Below are positions 11,683 through 23,900 of a stretch of DNA of 64,000 nt, piece by piece; position 1 is the first letter of the stretch, and the number at the start of each line of letters is the position of its first letter. The translations under genes and the position numbers were made by a program. The stretch covers positions 93,825 to 157,824 of the forward strand of contig MCFE01000136.1 in the NCBI GenBank assembly GCA_002104905.1, given 5' to 3'. The notes beneath the pieces are model-generated. The model ran no database searches. It was not told where the DNA came from and worked only from the letters and a program-made list of their open reading frames with translations. This DNA comes from Basidiobolus meristosporus CBS 931.73 (Eukaryota; Basidiobolomycota; Basidiobolomycetes; Basidiobolales; Basidiobolaceae).

Positions 11683-12386
11683 CGTTGTATCCAAGAGAAA
11701 AGTGTAAAAAATTCTTGAATGAGTTAACCAAGCCTAAGTGACAACTAAGTGCAGAATCTCAGAATTTTCAAGAGTGACAGAAATATTAGCAGAGAAGTTC
11801 TAGTCTAATATTGGTCTTGTATATAGCTGAGTTGGGCTATAAAGGCAACAGAGTTGGTTTGCTATGCAGGCTAGGCTTGGTGTTCTTGGGAATGCTATAT
11901 ATGCTAGGCTTGGGTAGAAACTAGGACAGAATTGATGAATTTTTAATTTTGCTGAGGCACAATCTTTATTTTATTGAGACACACACTAAACCAAAAGGTT
12001 CAGTAATCTTTATTTATATCTTTCTGATCAAGTTATATTAGTAAGCACTAAGAGACTGGACTAATTGAAATCTGTTTTTGTTTAGGTGTTGATAGGTGCA
12101 TAAGATAAATGAAAATTTGCATCATTAATCAGCTGATGTCTTGGCAACTGCTAAGTGGTTGAATAGATCTCTGATGACTAATCACTTTGAAAGGCTTAGC
12201 AGATTAGTTGAGGATGTAATGACCACATGAAAATTGATAAGGTGTGACAGCTAAAAATAGATTCTGAGAAGTGAAAAAATAAAATATAACTGGGATTAGT
12301 ATTGATTGGGTTGGTGAAAATCAGTTAGGGTACTAGATTTTCTAATAGAGTAAAATTGGCTAAGTTTTAAATGTTAATGCACAACA
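11683..12386 (-). repeat. Solo LTR of a second family (~700 bp)
   Basis: This is the reverse complement of the 697-bp solo LTR at 59441-60137, matched from end to end including both termini (CGTTGTATCCAAGAG at the left, GCACAACA at the right). The flanking 5-mers AGGAG and AGGAC differ at one base and may be a decayed target duplication. It has no internal region, so it is a solo LTR. Confidence 0.8.
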
Positions 12387-13016
12387 AGGACCACTTGAGA
12401 GAGTGGCAGCCTGGGGCTTGTTACTTGAAGTAAGAGCTTGGAAATACTTAAAGCAATTGGGAGAACTAATTGAGTATATGACTTTGAGTCAATGATCTAT
12501 TATATATAACCATGGTACTTACACCTAATGAAAAATCACATGCCTGGTGCTCATTTGATTATCTACCAGTATTCTACTGATATTCTAATGGTATGTTACT
12601 GGCATTCAGCTGGTGTTTTTCAAGCTTGAGATTTTTCATAGGGTGTAGTGCCAGATAGTGCTGTGAATTTTGGTGTTGATGGGATAAACAGGGTCATATG
12701 CAGGTCAATTTTGATCCCAATTTGGCACTGTATGGTGCTATCTAGCACATTTCCATGGCGTCTTTTTATGGCATATTACTTTCAGGAGCAATTGACAACT
12801 TCGGGATTGCATTTAGATTTCACAGTAACAGGTGTACAAGTCCCAATGCATATTCTATTTGTATAATTGACTAAATCCTCAGGATCATATAATCATTATA
12901 TAGAAATCATCAAATCCGTGATGTCAGAATGAGTACATGTGTACATTCCTGGGATAAATAAACAGGCAATACTTAATCAGGAATGGTGGGCTGACTCATA
13001 ACCGCAGTGGTACTAA
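12387..13016. other. Mobile-element remnants up to the first gene
   Basis: 12399-12500 resembles the copia leader plus LTR start (GGCAGCCTGGGGCT, then a diverged AGAGCTTGGAAATA block). 12550-12625, with repeated ATTCTxCTGxTATT-like phrases, resembles 56385-56450. 12640-12760 contains a weak inverted repeat around AGTGCCAGATAG. I see no gene in this stretch. Confidence 0.5.
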
Positions 13017-13076
13017 TTGGCACATTATTTTCTGGGTTGCTCACTTGCACCTTTTCACATCACCGGTCTCTTTTGG

Positions 13077-14831
13077 ATGCCTGGTTCAACTCGATCTCTA
13101 TCTTCTTCGAACAGAGCACCTTCAATCACCGCACATTCTCCTACTACTCCTTTACTAAGCCAATCTATTGGCGGTAATACCTATGGATCTTCTGGAGTAG
13201 AGGTAAGAATCGAAATCTGCGACGACCAGCCGTTTGATCCGGACATTGTACCAGCCTATGTTGCTTTCAACGGCGAAGATGGGATTTTTGACTCCTCAAG
13301 TGCACTCTCTCAAGATGAGGTCTTTATCCCGCAAGATACAACTGGAGCTGCAGATGATGGCATTGATTATGACGCTCTGAAAGTATACTTGAAAGAAAAT
13401 AAAGCTATAGAGAACGACTTGGCCTCCTCCCCTTGTCGTCCAACGCTGATAACTAGGCGCGATACTCACAAGTCGCAAACCCAGTCCATTCTTAGCCAGG
13501 TACAACCTTTGCTGGTAGCAAAACACCCATCAACATCCTAATCAGCCAGAAAAAGGAGAATTTTTATAGGTTCATGTTTTATTCTGATAGCACCGGGGTG
13601 ATGTATTCCCGATCCTTCCATGAATTTGACACGGAAGATTGTAGTCTGCCGACTTTACTTGAGTCCCATTTCTGGATAGACGTATATAATCCTACGGACG
13701 ACGAATTAAAGGATTTGAGTAAAGTAAGTGCAAGTACACAAACTTCCATACAGGTGGCAAAGTCCTAGCTTCTAAACCCTTCCGTAGGTGTTTAGAATTC
13801 ATCCGCTCACAACGGAAGATATTCAAGGGGAGGAGACCCGTGAGAAATTCGAGGCCTTCACGAATTATTATTTTATATGCTATCGCACATTCGATCAAGA
13901 CCCGAACAGTCCTACCTACATGGAACCCATCAGTATATATAATGTGATTATGAAAGAGGGCATTCTTACGGTTAGTTCCTACATTATGTGTTACATCCAC
14001 CGAGTATCTGACACTCGAACAGTTTCACTTCCGCCCAACTCCACATATAAACAACGTCCTCCGCAGAATTCGCCACCTAAAGAATATCATCAAGGTGACG
14101 CCAGGTGAGTAGCGCTTGCTATCTCGGCACCGAACACCTCCCTAATCGCATTTGAGCAACAGATTGGATTAATTATGCTATAATCGATGATGTAACGGAT
14201 GCCTTTGGGCCACTGATCCAGAACATTGAATTCGAAGCTGACTCGATCGATGAGTTGGTTCTAATCTTGAAGGAAACCGAGCAAGCGGACATGCTGCGTC
14301 GCATTGGCTATGCTCGCAAGGTAGTCATGAGTCTGTTACGATTGTTGGGACCAAAAGCGGACGTCGTCAAGCGGCTCATGAAGCCGTCCAACGACTACAA
14401 TGCGTTTCCCAACCCCGTTGCGGACATTAGGCTCTACCTGGGAGATATTGAAGGTACGTTGAACATCTTTGCATCAAGAGCCGCACCCAGATGTTTATAT
14501 TCCCTGGACGACAGATCACATCCTCACCATGATCCAAAGCGCGAATCACTACGAAAAGATCCTATCCAGGTCCCATGCAAACTACTTAGCCCAGATCAAT
14601 ATAGAAATCACCCAGACAGCCAATCGCACCAATGATGTGATGGCCAAGATGACACTTCTTGCCTCAATGATTGTGCCAATGAACATTATCACTGGTTTGT
14701 GGGGAATGAACGTTAAAGTTCCCGGACAAGACGACCAGGAAAGCCTCAACTGGTTCTATGCTATTGTGTGTTTCATGTCTCTACTTGGCATCTTCTTGGT
14801 CTGGATGGCACGCAAGTTGAGACTGATTTAA
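13077..14831 (+). CDS. CorA-type Mg2+ transporter, Alr/Mnr2 family
   Basis: This is a divalent-cation channel of the CorA superfamily, expected in the plasma or vacuolar membrane. My model has six exons (13077-13499, 13550-13723, 13788-13970, 14023-14104, 14163-14453, 14491-14831) giving 497 aa. All junctions keep frame, and the first intron has a CTAAT branch site. After a variable Ser-rich N-terminus come a YRFMFYSDST segment, WIDVYNPTDDELKDLSK, then VFRIHPLTTEDI, all typical of the fungal Alr/Mnr2 cytoplasmic domain. The C-terminus has TM1 ending in the GMN selectivity motif (TGLWGMNVKVPG) and a second TM helix (WFYAIVCFMSLLGIFLVW). An upstream in-frame ATG at 13017 is possible. I prefer 13077 because the first 20 residues look non-conserved. 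The last intron is only 37 nt. Mobile-element debris begins within a few hundred bases upstream. Confidence 0.93.
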
Positions 14832-16139
14832 GCTGGAAGCCCACCGCCAAATGGCCCATTACTCTCCCCTAACAAACCTATCTATGCCGTCGCCCTCTGT
14901 AATAGTCAAGCCAGGTTACAAAGGCTGCAGATACCGAATGATCATGATGGTTCTTGTAAAGTAGAAAATGTAATATGACTTGCATGAAGAGTAAAGCTAC
15001 CCAACCCAGGCTATCCATGGCGGACAAAGATTGATCTTGATCTTCATTAGGGTCCAGTGCCTGACCACTTGGTACACAACGGAATAATTGAAATAAGCTT
15101 CGTCACACCATCGGTTGCCGGGAAACATTCGACTTTACCATAGGTGTGAAAGGGCTTTCACCTGAGAACGAACTCGCTAGTTGCGGTCATGTGAATGTTT
15201 CTGCAACCGTAGCTGCATTTTTCAGGGTCAAGTGAACCTGTACCCATTCGCCATCACATGCAAAATCACATGAATTCATATCGTGAAGTAGGACATGCGT
15301 ATAATTTAGTCACAGCAGATATAATTGGCACACCATTGATCAGTTGGAGATAATCAGCAACTGGTAGACTGGGAAACGAGGACGGCCCACCACCAAATTA
15401 AACTCTGCACTACAAACCACAGTCTTAGGGATAGTCTAGACATCCGTGGTATGGAGCCACGACCCAGATATGGTACGAGTATATTAATGAACGTGTGACT
15501 CTAAACCACAGTTCGATGAAAAGCAAGCACTCTACGACTCACGTTGGAAGGCTCGATTCTGAATGGCTAGCCCGATATACTTAGCGCTGACTCTCCTCAG
15601 CATATGCTTGACACGAATAAGCCTCACTGGAGGTGTCGATTCACATGAATAGCATCGCATGCAATTTCAGGCTGCTTTGTTGCTACGGTCAGCCGGTTGT
15701 ACACGGTTACAGCATTGCTGCCTTCCGCTCAGGGATTCGAGCAAATGGCTGATAATAAACATATCATCGATCTTGATTCATATGACCTCCTGTGATATCT
15801 TGGATTGTACCCGCTATTTGATCGTTGATCATGGAAACTCCAACTCTCACATGTCAGCACCGGAAGTAGGGATCGCCACCTCCAGAAAGGCCGCCATTGA
15901 TTCGCTATGTTCGAGGGGATGCATTTATATGTCATCATCCTTTTTACCAATCAGTGTGACAGGTCGTTACTCTGCCTCATGGCAGATACGATTTCTTTGT
16001 CATCTGAAATCCGATCTGCCAATTCCTGACCAGCCCAAGATGCGTATAAAGCTTCTCGCCAACATGGAGTTCGCTCAAGTCAGCTAGTGGTCTTGTCTTC
16101 ATTTCATCGGACCGATTCAACCTAATTTCCCATCTGATT
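14832..16139. other. Intergenic, no gene seen
   Basis: There are only short unrelated ORFs on both strands, with no splice-linked homology and no repeats shared with the rest of the window. It holds the 3' end of the transporter gene and the promoter of the acyl-CoA oxidase, but I see no clear TATA box. Confidence 0.6.
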
Positions 16140-18396
16140 ATGGCACCAAATACCGAGAGACGCATTGCTTCAGTTAAATCCCACCTTGAGTCCAAGAAGC
16201 TAGAAAGAACTCAACCTATGCAAACACCTAGGTGGGTTTTACCTTCTTAGACCGATAATCCCATGTATCGTTAAATTAACCTGATCGCTGTAGCCCCACT
16301 GAATCCTTGGCTGCCGAAAGAGCCAATCCTTCCTTCCCCATCCGTGAACTGACCTACTATTTGGATGGTGGTGAAGAAGATACAAAGGTAAGTATGGTCC
16401 ATAGTTCCACAAACCGCCCGGCACTAACACCGCCTCCCCCCACACCTAGATGAATGAGAAATTCATGTTCGAGCTGGAGAGAGACCCACTATGGCGCATG
16501 GACGATCATTACAACCTCACTCTTCCCCAAGTCAGAGAAAGAACTTTGGCCAAACTTAGAAACGTGCTTCACTGTCTTGCTAACGAATCCCCTGAGGTAT
16601 TCCACAAACGCCTTGTATTGATGGGCTTAGTGGACCCTGCCTTCTATACCAGACTTGGTGTCCACAGCGGCCTGTTCTTTGGTACCATCCAAGGGCAAGC
16701 TACACCAGCTCAATTCGAGTACTGGGTCAAAAAGGGTGCAATGGCTTTGAATGGAATCACCGGCTGCTTTGCCATGACCGAACTTGGCCACGGATCTAAC
16801 GTGGCAGGGTTGGAAACCACCGCCACATTTGATGAGGCTACTGATGAATTCATTATTCACACTCCTACAGTCACCGCTACCAAATGGTGGATCGGTGGTG
16901 CAGCCCACACCGCCACCCATACCACCGCGTTCGCCCAATTGATTGTTAAGGGCAAAAACTACGGCGTTAAGCCCTTCGTGGTTCAACTTCGTGACCCAAA
17001 CACTTTCAACCTGCTGCCTGGTATCAACATTGGTGATATTGGCAAGAAGATGGGACGTGATGGTATCGACAACGGTTGGATTCAATTCACATACGTGCGC
17101 ATTCCTCGCCAGAACATGCTTATGAAGTTTGCGCAAGTCACCCGTACCGGTGAAGTTATCCAACCTCCTCTTGCCCAGCTCGCCTACGGTGCCCTTATCG
17201 GCGGTCGCGTGACTATGATTCGTGATAGTGCGAATTACGCCAAGAAGGCACTCACCATTGCCCTTCGCTATGCTGCTGTACGTCGCCAATTCTCCTCCAA
17301 CCCTAAGCAACCCGAGACGAAGATCTTGGATTATGTAATCCACCAAAATCGATTACTGCCTCTCCTCGCCGAGTCCATCGCTGTCAACTTCACTAGCATG
17401 GAGGTCCTCAAACTATACAACGAACTTATGCATAAACTACAGAACTCCCGCCCCGATCAAGATTTGACCGAAACCATCGAGCTTCTCAAAGAAACCCACG
17501 CCACTACTGCAGGTCTTAAGGCTTTCTGTACCTGGAACTGTTTGAACGCCATCGAGCAATGCCGTCAAGCGTGCGGTGGTCATGGATACTCTGGCTACAC
17601 TGGACTCGCTTCCATGTATTCCGACTTTGCCGTTCAATGCACCTGGGAAGGAGACAACACTATATTGACACTTCAAACTGGCCGCTCGCTTATCAGCAAT
17701 TACCTAAACATCAAGCGAGGCAGAAATGTCTCCAAAGGATTCCATTACCTCAAGAAGGCTGAGCAACTGAGCACTCTGCGTTGCCCTGGAGATGATGTCG
17801 CGTCCATTGCCAACCTCGAGACCATTTCGGAGGCGTGGAGTGTTGTTGCTGCCAATGCAGTCAAGACATCTGCTGAGATCTATGAGGCCGCTAAGGCCAA
17901 GGGTATTAGCAAGGATGCGGCCCTAGAGAACTGTGCTGTTGAGCGTCTCCATGCTGCCCGCATGCACAGCTACGGCTACATTTTCAACAAGTTTGCCGAT
18001 GCCGTTCGTCAAGCACCCGAGAGCATTCGCCCTGTGCTCACCAACCTTTGCCTACTTTACGGACTCAACACCATCAAAGAAAACGCTGGGGAATTCCTTG
18101 GTTGCCAATACTTCACTGCTGCACACTTATCCATCATCCGTGAGCAAGTCAACCACCTGTGTTTGGTGATCCGCCAGGACGCAATCCCATTGGTTGATTC
18201 ATTCAACTATTCAGACTACATCATCAACTCACCACTCGGTAGATATGATGGTAACATCTATGAAGCCTACTTCAACTTGGTCAAAGCCAATAACCCACAA
18301 GAGCCAGTGCCTTACTTCGAATCCGTCATTCGCCCCATTCTGACCGCAAACTACAGCCAAACCGAAATCCCCGATCTTGAGATCGATCAGGAGTAG
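16140..18396 (+). CDS. Peroxisomal acyl-CoA oxidase with N-terminal PTS2
   Basis: This is the FAD enzyme that catalyses the first, H2O2-forming step of peroxisomal beta-oxidation. Three exons (16140-16231, 16294-16387, 16450-18396) give 710 aa, about the usual size. Family marks: FPIRELTYYLDGG near the N-terminus, AMTELGHGSNVAGLETTATF (FAD/substrate loop), KWWIGGAAHTATHT, GPNIGD-like GINIGDIGKKMGRDGIDNGW, the QACGGHGYSGYTGLASMYSD region and WEGDNTILTLQTGRSLI. Residues 8-16, RIASVKSHL, match the PTS2 nonapeptide at every defined position. The C-terminus ends EIDQE, so there is no SKL-type PTS1. PTS2 lies in the small first exon. An internal ATG at 16450 would start a protein lacking the first 62 residues. 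I choose 16140 because the two upstream exons restore the conserved N-terminus in frame. Confidence 0.96.
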
Positions 18397-18807
18397 ACGT
18401 ACACATTAATCCCGACCGGACTGATATTAATATATTACCATACACTCACACTACATAGCACCCATGTCCGAGTACTAAGGGTGCACGCACTTCAGTCTCA
18501 CACCCATTATTGTCATTAAAATTCATCATCATCACATAAACATCTTAACGGGGGGTTAGGAGTATCACACATGGGCCTCATTCACGCACCGGCTGGATCC
18601 GGCCAGCGGAATGTCACAGCGTTAGGACTGACGTATTTATTGACTAAAGGAGACGAATTGATGCGGTATATAAACAAGCTGGAAATAGAATCGGGGATTG
18701 CTTCAAGCGACTTGATACTTTCCAAATGCACGGAAATGGAAATGGAAATGGTCTGATATGTTGGTGGTAGGAATCAAGGTAATCAGGGACACGCCTCGCC
18801 GGCAGGT
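18397..18807. other. Intergenic, no gene seen
   Basis: 3' flank of the oxidase gene. A short GGAAATGGAAATGGAAATGG run lies near 18736. Nothing else is recognisable. Confidence 0.6.
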
Positions 18808-19020
18808 TCATATCAGCATCCAGACTACAAGTATAGTAATTGCTGATAAGACCATCGATATGGTAGATGGCGAGGATCCAGGGGATTTGTGGCTGTCGTT
18901 GTCGTCAGTGATCTGGGCCGCGAGGGTCAGGGTCAATGTCAAGTACACAAGGAAGACGATCTGATAAAAACGCTGAAGATTCAGGGCCATATTCGTCGAA
19001 GAGGTTTGGTGAATGATCAA
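18808..19020 (-). CDS. Candidate small secreted or GPI-anchored peptide
   Basis: This is a 70-codon ORF, or 60 codons if it starts at the second Met (18990). The protein has a hydrophobic N-terminal segment (FYQIVFLVYLTLTLTLAA) that looks like a signal peptide, a short polar middle (DDNDSHKSPGSSPST) and a hydrophobic C-terminus (MVLSAITILVVWMLI). This is the layout of very short GPI-anchored or arabinogalactan-like peptides. A good TATA box (CTATATAAAG on the minus strand, 19082-19089) lies ~62 nt upstream of the first ATG and ~92 nt upstream of the second. No family is recognised, and chance cannot be excluded for an ORF this short. Confidence 0.3.
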   Translation of the reverse strand: MIIHQTSSTNMALNLQRFYQIVFLVYLTLTLTLAAQITDDNDSHKSPGSSPSTISMVLSAITILVVWMLI

Positions 19021-19081
19021 GCAGACCTATATCGCACATTCTGTGAGAGGCCTCATTGCCAACTCCTGGTCCATCTAGCGC

Positions 19082-19089
19082 TTTATATA
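19082..19089 (-). promoter_or_regulatory. TATA box for the small-peptide ORF
   Basis: The minus strand reads TATATAAA. The spacing to the ORF is in the same range as the TATA-ATG spacing of the three C2H2 genes in this window. Its use is inferred. Confidence 0.35.
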
Positions 19090-20135
19090 GAGTAGGTGCC
19101 GATGAAACTCTGATGACAACTATGGCTCAACAATCACATTATATCGGCAGGTGTTGACTGGTGTTGTACAGCTGAGATGGTAGTATGGAGAATAGCTTAG
19201 TTTCAGATCCTCTTCAGAGCTGCGTAGCCATAGGACAATCACCGATCCAAACACTGGCTAGCTTGATATATGGCCAGTCAATCTCACCCAGAGTCACTGA
19301 TGGTTGATTGGGTGTGGGGTGCTGAGAAACCCTATTGGCATCGAAGTCTAAGAATATGAACACTCATTCATCATTGTAAGTGCAACATATGCAATTACAA
19401 GACTGTCCTGCGTATTCCTGATAGGTAATACCCCAAAAGTAGGGACCTCTTCATTTGTTTCAATTGTCAATCTCACTGATACCCGTGTTCCGAAGGGCAC
19501 ACCAAACGGCTCAACTCATCTCCACATCACTCATCTTTTTTTGCAGAACTTAGGTTGGAGTAGTCTTACCACCCCTGACTCTACAGAATTTTGTTTGTCA
19601 GGCATTCAAACTAGCCGCACTCTCCCAACAACTGTGAAGTTCCCAATGATGGAAGGTGGACAACGTGGATCCATCATACCGACATTGTATGGGCACTATT
19701 GCAGTACGACTGCCACCACCTGAGAAGTGGACCGATGTGTGCGGAGATCATTGAAACAGTGTTCTGATTATTATCACTATATTGTATCGATTTTGGAAGC
19801 CAATTGCTGGAACACTTAAAAACTAGCTAGACCCAGTAGAGCCAGCCCAATGAGCACCTATTCTACATCCATCCTGGCTCAGACATATATCAGGCATATA
19901 TCAGTCGCAGCAGTAATGGTCAGAAACCCATAAAGGTTTGGAGAAATCTTTCAACCTGAATCATACATCAGCTAATTAGATATAGCGATAATCAACATAT
20001 ACACTGTCTACATTAACTATGCTCTGCATGGGATCCCCATGTTAGATAAGTATACTTGGCATGGTAATGCTTGGTATATTGAACTATATACATAAGGTAT
20101 GGATGTTGGAAGAGTAGCAATAACGAACCAATCGA
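19090..20135. other. Intergenic, no gene seen
   Basis: Short ORFs only, with no repeats or RNA genes recognised. It lies upstream of the small-peptide ORF and downstream of C2H2 factor 1. Confidence 0.6.
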
Positions 20136-20849
20136 TCATGAAAAACCAAGCTCAAAGCCGTTCAGGCAAGTCGTTGAAAGGCCAAGGTCGAACGTATCAA
20201 AAGCCTCCAAGACTCGTTTGCAATTCTCCTCCACGCGATAGTGCCTCTGGCGACTATCCACACGTGCGAATCCTTTGCTGCATACAATGCAGTGGTATGG
20301 CTTATCTCCGGTGTGTAAACGTACATGTCGCTGTAGATCGTGTTTTCGGGTAAACGCTCGTTCGCAATGCTCGCACTGGAAAGGCCTGGAAGTCGGTGCC
20401 GAAAGTGCCCTCTTTATTGATTGACGATTGGCGCTTTTGGAACTCTTTCTGATCGAGGCTTTTTTGTTTGGGAACAACTTCTTGGCCTGCCCAAGGGGTT
20501 GAGTCATTTGGTGGGGTGTGTAGTACTCGGGTGCAAGCGTAGGGAAGCGTGAGGAGAGATCAAGTCCGTCTGGCTGTAGACTGAACACTGAGTTCATAGC
20601 TAAGTTCAATGAACTGAATTGTGAGGGAAAGCTGCCCTGAATCAGCTCAGGAACAGCGGAAGCCGTAGGCACCATCAAATCATCTAGGTGGATAGATGAT
20701 AGAGGTATACGCTCCTCGGCAACGGAGAACGCTCGCTGTTGCCCAGAGTGTTGTTGTAGAACTCCACCGTACAAGTGTGTGTAGTTTAGGTCCGTAACCC
20801 ACGGGGAGTTAGGCAAAAAGCAGTGCAAACTTTCGGTTGGCAGATTCAT
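20136..20849 (-). CDS. C2H2 zinc-finger transcription factor 1 (two C-terminal fingers)
   Basis: This is an intronless 237-aa protein, probably a nuclear DNA-binding regulator. Residues ~80-165 are Ser/Pro/Leu-rich and may be an activation region. A basic stretch (KKASIRKSSKSANRQSIKR) precedes the fingers. Finger 1 is a normal C2H2 (CEHCERAFTRKHDLQRHVRLH) with a TGDKPYHC linker. Finger 2 has C-x2-C-x12-H followed by Cys six residues later (RHYRVEENC), so it is C2HC-like. The frame is open to 21023, but I start at Met 20849 because a TATA box lies only ~60 nt upstream. It is paralogous to the genes at 32239-32988 and 36004-36645: all share the F-A/T-R-V-D-S/A-R second-finger core. Targets are unknown. 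Confidence 0.88.
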   Translation of the reverse strand: MNLPTESLHCFLPNSPWVTDLNYTHLYGGVLQQHSGQQRAFSVAEERIPLSSIHLDDLMVPTASAVPELIQGSFPSQFSSLNLAMNSVFSLQPDGLDLSSRFPTLAPEYYTPHQMTQPLGQAKKLFPNKKASIRKSSKSANRQSIKRALSAPTSRPFQCEHCERAFTRKHDLQRHVRLHTGDKPYHCIVCSKGFARVDSRQRHYRVEENCKRVLEAFDTFDLGLSTTCLNGFELGFS

Positions 20850-20906
20850 TGTAAATAACAAAGCCAAGAATTTCAAAGACAGATCTTCTCTAAGCACGTC
20901 GGGTTG

Positions 20907-20914
20907 TTTATAAA
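20907..20914 (-). promoter_or_regulatory. TATA box of C2H2 factor 1
   Basis: The minus strand reads GGCTTTATAAAC, ~60 nt upstream of the chosen ATG. This placement supports Met 20849 over the longer ORF. Confidence 0.55.
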
Positions 20915-23900
20915 GCCTCCTCGGGTGAAACAGGCAGCGGTTGGTATATATTAAATTAGGAACACATAGCGTCATATGGTTGTAGCGATAAACACCTTTC
21001 GTTTTCATAAAGCGTATATTCACTCCGATATTGAACCTAAATAGGACATAAATTAATGATCACCTCTATCGCAAATTATCTGTAAGAAGACCACAAAATA
21101 AAGCGGTCACTGCAACTCAGTTGAAATGAATTCCACAGCGATTGGTGGAAACGATAACCATCAAGAAGCACGCACAAAACACTAAACCAAACATGATTAA
21201 CGTTCGAGTGCTCACCAATCGATGGACCCTTGAAGCCATATTCACTTCTAAGGTGCACCATATTCAATACAAATTGACGATCACCAGTGGTCGATTAGCG
21301 ATCGTTATCAAAGCTATATTAAATTTGCTACTCACGTCATCCAAGGTTGAAATGAACTCCTCTCCATGAAGGTACCGCAAGTATCACACTAAATCGCGGC
21401 ACACCACATCACGGGTTCAGGTATAGAACATTCGGTTGGAGCGTGAAGATCTCTCGTCTCAACCACCAGCACATATCACGATGAAATCTAGTCATCCTGC
21501 CATCAAGCACCTGGCTCATTGCATTAACCTCGGGCAGACAACGGTATTTCTGTTAATTAGTGAAGTTCCACATTACTCGAAACACACCGAAACCACGACC
21601 TATATCCGATGAGGTGAGCATTTGCTAACAATTACCCTCGTTGGCATTGGGTTACGCTTCACGTCCCTCAGAAGCGACATTGAAGATTAATTGGTACCTG
21701 AAACCCGTCCATGTACCGAGGATCTAGAGGCGGTTGACTGTACACCTTGTGGCTCTTCAGCACATTTGGACGAACGTTACGCGGGGAAGCAACAGGGCAT
21801 TGGGTTCAAGGAGGTGCACTGGATTGAATTTGCATGGGGCACTGCTAGTCAATGGTATGAAGTAAATGTATCTAGATCACCACATCAGACCTCCAAAATT
21901 AAATCAGCTACCAGCTCCTCCTATCAACTGCTCTTCAACTGAGATATCAGTGAGCAGGCAAGCTCCGATATGCAATGAAGAGCCCCTTGTGATACGCTTG
22001 TATCACCATCGGTCACCGGCATTACAGATCTGCTGACATAATTTCACAATCTGAGAGCAATATTACTGTGTGATGAGTGCGCGGTTCACTTGGGCTTGGC
22101 CTCCGCTAATTGACAAATGGTTTCATCAATTTGTTGACACCACGTCTACCTCGAGAAACGATGGGTACGACACGCCAGCCTATGAAGGAAAAGGTAAGCT
22201 CATCACAGAAGTCGACCCTAACCTACATGGACTACCGTCACTCGACCCAAAGGCGGATGTTACGGAATAAAACTCGGGTTTCGAAAATTCCGCTGTGGAG
22301 CAAGTGTGGAGAGATGATGTACAGCCGATCAGTATCACAGCATGGTGAGAATTTGTGGGCTATGAACAAGCCCCACGATAATAGTGCAACATTGTGGAGT
22401 ACAATGAGTACTCGACGTGTTCTAGAAACAACCGTAAAATCCAGTAGCCACATGAAACACCAACGTTGCATCATCCAATTTGGGACTTGGGATATCATCA
22501 CTTCCAAAACGCTGTGCTCCGCGTAAGCAGAGTTGCAGCGGCAACTTGGTTGCGAATTTCGGTTACGGATTCTGCTATATAATACCGCGAATGGATTTAT
22601 TATCGGTGATTCTGTCAATTTCGTAAAAGTCAATAGACACAATTGGCATTTTCAATCAGAGGTAAGTCAAGGTGATTGGATGCGTATCGGGTATGGAGCC
22701 AACCAGGTGGCCCCTAGAGCAGCCAATCTTGATGAGGATCTGAAGGTCAGGGACCCTGAGATGGAGATACGAGGTATTCCCTTATTCACCAAACATCAAG
22801 CTCGATATATCTTCGGTCTCTTCGAAGGCTTGGCATTGTAAAAGACGGCCATGCAGTTTGGTTTACAGTGCAGAAGGCTAGCTTGTATCATGTCATCACC
22901 GCAATGATCTGCCTGTACCAACAGGTTTGTAGAAACAACTCATTAATACCAGATCACCCAAGGATCATCGCGCCTAATATCAGTTATTGACCAACACCAA
23001 CTGAGATCCGACCGCTTGAAGTATTATTTGTTGTAGCCTAAGCCTTTTGGAGGTGGTATGGAGTTACCCCAGCTCACCAAGATGCACCATTGTGCAGCCG
23101 ATTACCCCCACTATACTGGCGTCGTTGCTCAAAGGAATAGAGGGACCAACGGTCGAAAGGGCTCACTTCCACTTCCATATGTACCAAGACACTGCCCCTT
23201 CTGCATGCACTACTAAAAGAATCCACACATTCATTGATTAGTGTAGAGTGATCCATCATGCAATGAACGCCAAACAGTTCCTTGGACGTGACCAATTATA
23301 TCTTAACAGGGAATATCTCCATTGCTTCCCACGAAAAAGGCGAAGGGAATTCCCGGTCTGTGATTGGGCAGGCGGCATTGTTAGTAAATTTGGGCTCATT
23401 ACAAAACCAATCCTTATGAACAAACTCGCGATTCTTGAAGACGTAAGCATTCATGGCTTTGATAAAGCCCCATTACCATAATCGCTATACTGCTCTCCCA
23501 CACCCTTTATGCCACGAAGTAGCGGATTCTCGAAGCTCCCATCCCCATCTGCATCCGCATCTCAATCCTAATCCCAATCTCAACCCCAACCCCAGTAATG
23601 CTGAGCTCCAATTCCTCTGGCATATCTCTACCCTGTTATGAGTTTGCTGGTTTCAAATGGACGTTGCCGATGTCTGTATCGAGTTGAAAATAACAGGGTC
23701 TTGGATCATTCCACGTGTTTTCCGAAATTTCAATAAATCATCATTTTGACTTGAATCTGAAGTTATATTACTGTATTCATTGATCATCAATATAAAAAAT
23801 TATCGATGATCGTTGGTCCAGGCATTATCTGGCCTTTAATTATCAGAGTATTCTTCCTTTGAACTCTGTTCTCTCTATTCTTGCTTTACCCTTCTTAATT

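Noticed and set aside
12640-12760. Small inverted-repeat element around AGTGCCAGATAG
   Set aside because: Arms match only in patches and no clear ends or target duplication are seen.
16627-17346. 239-codon minus-strand ORF within the acyl-CoA oxidase gene
   Set aside because: It is antisense to a strongly conserved coding exon, and its translation has no motif.
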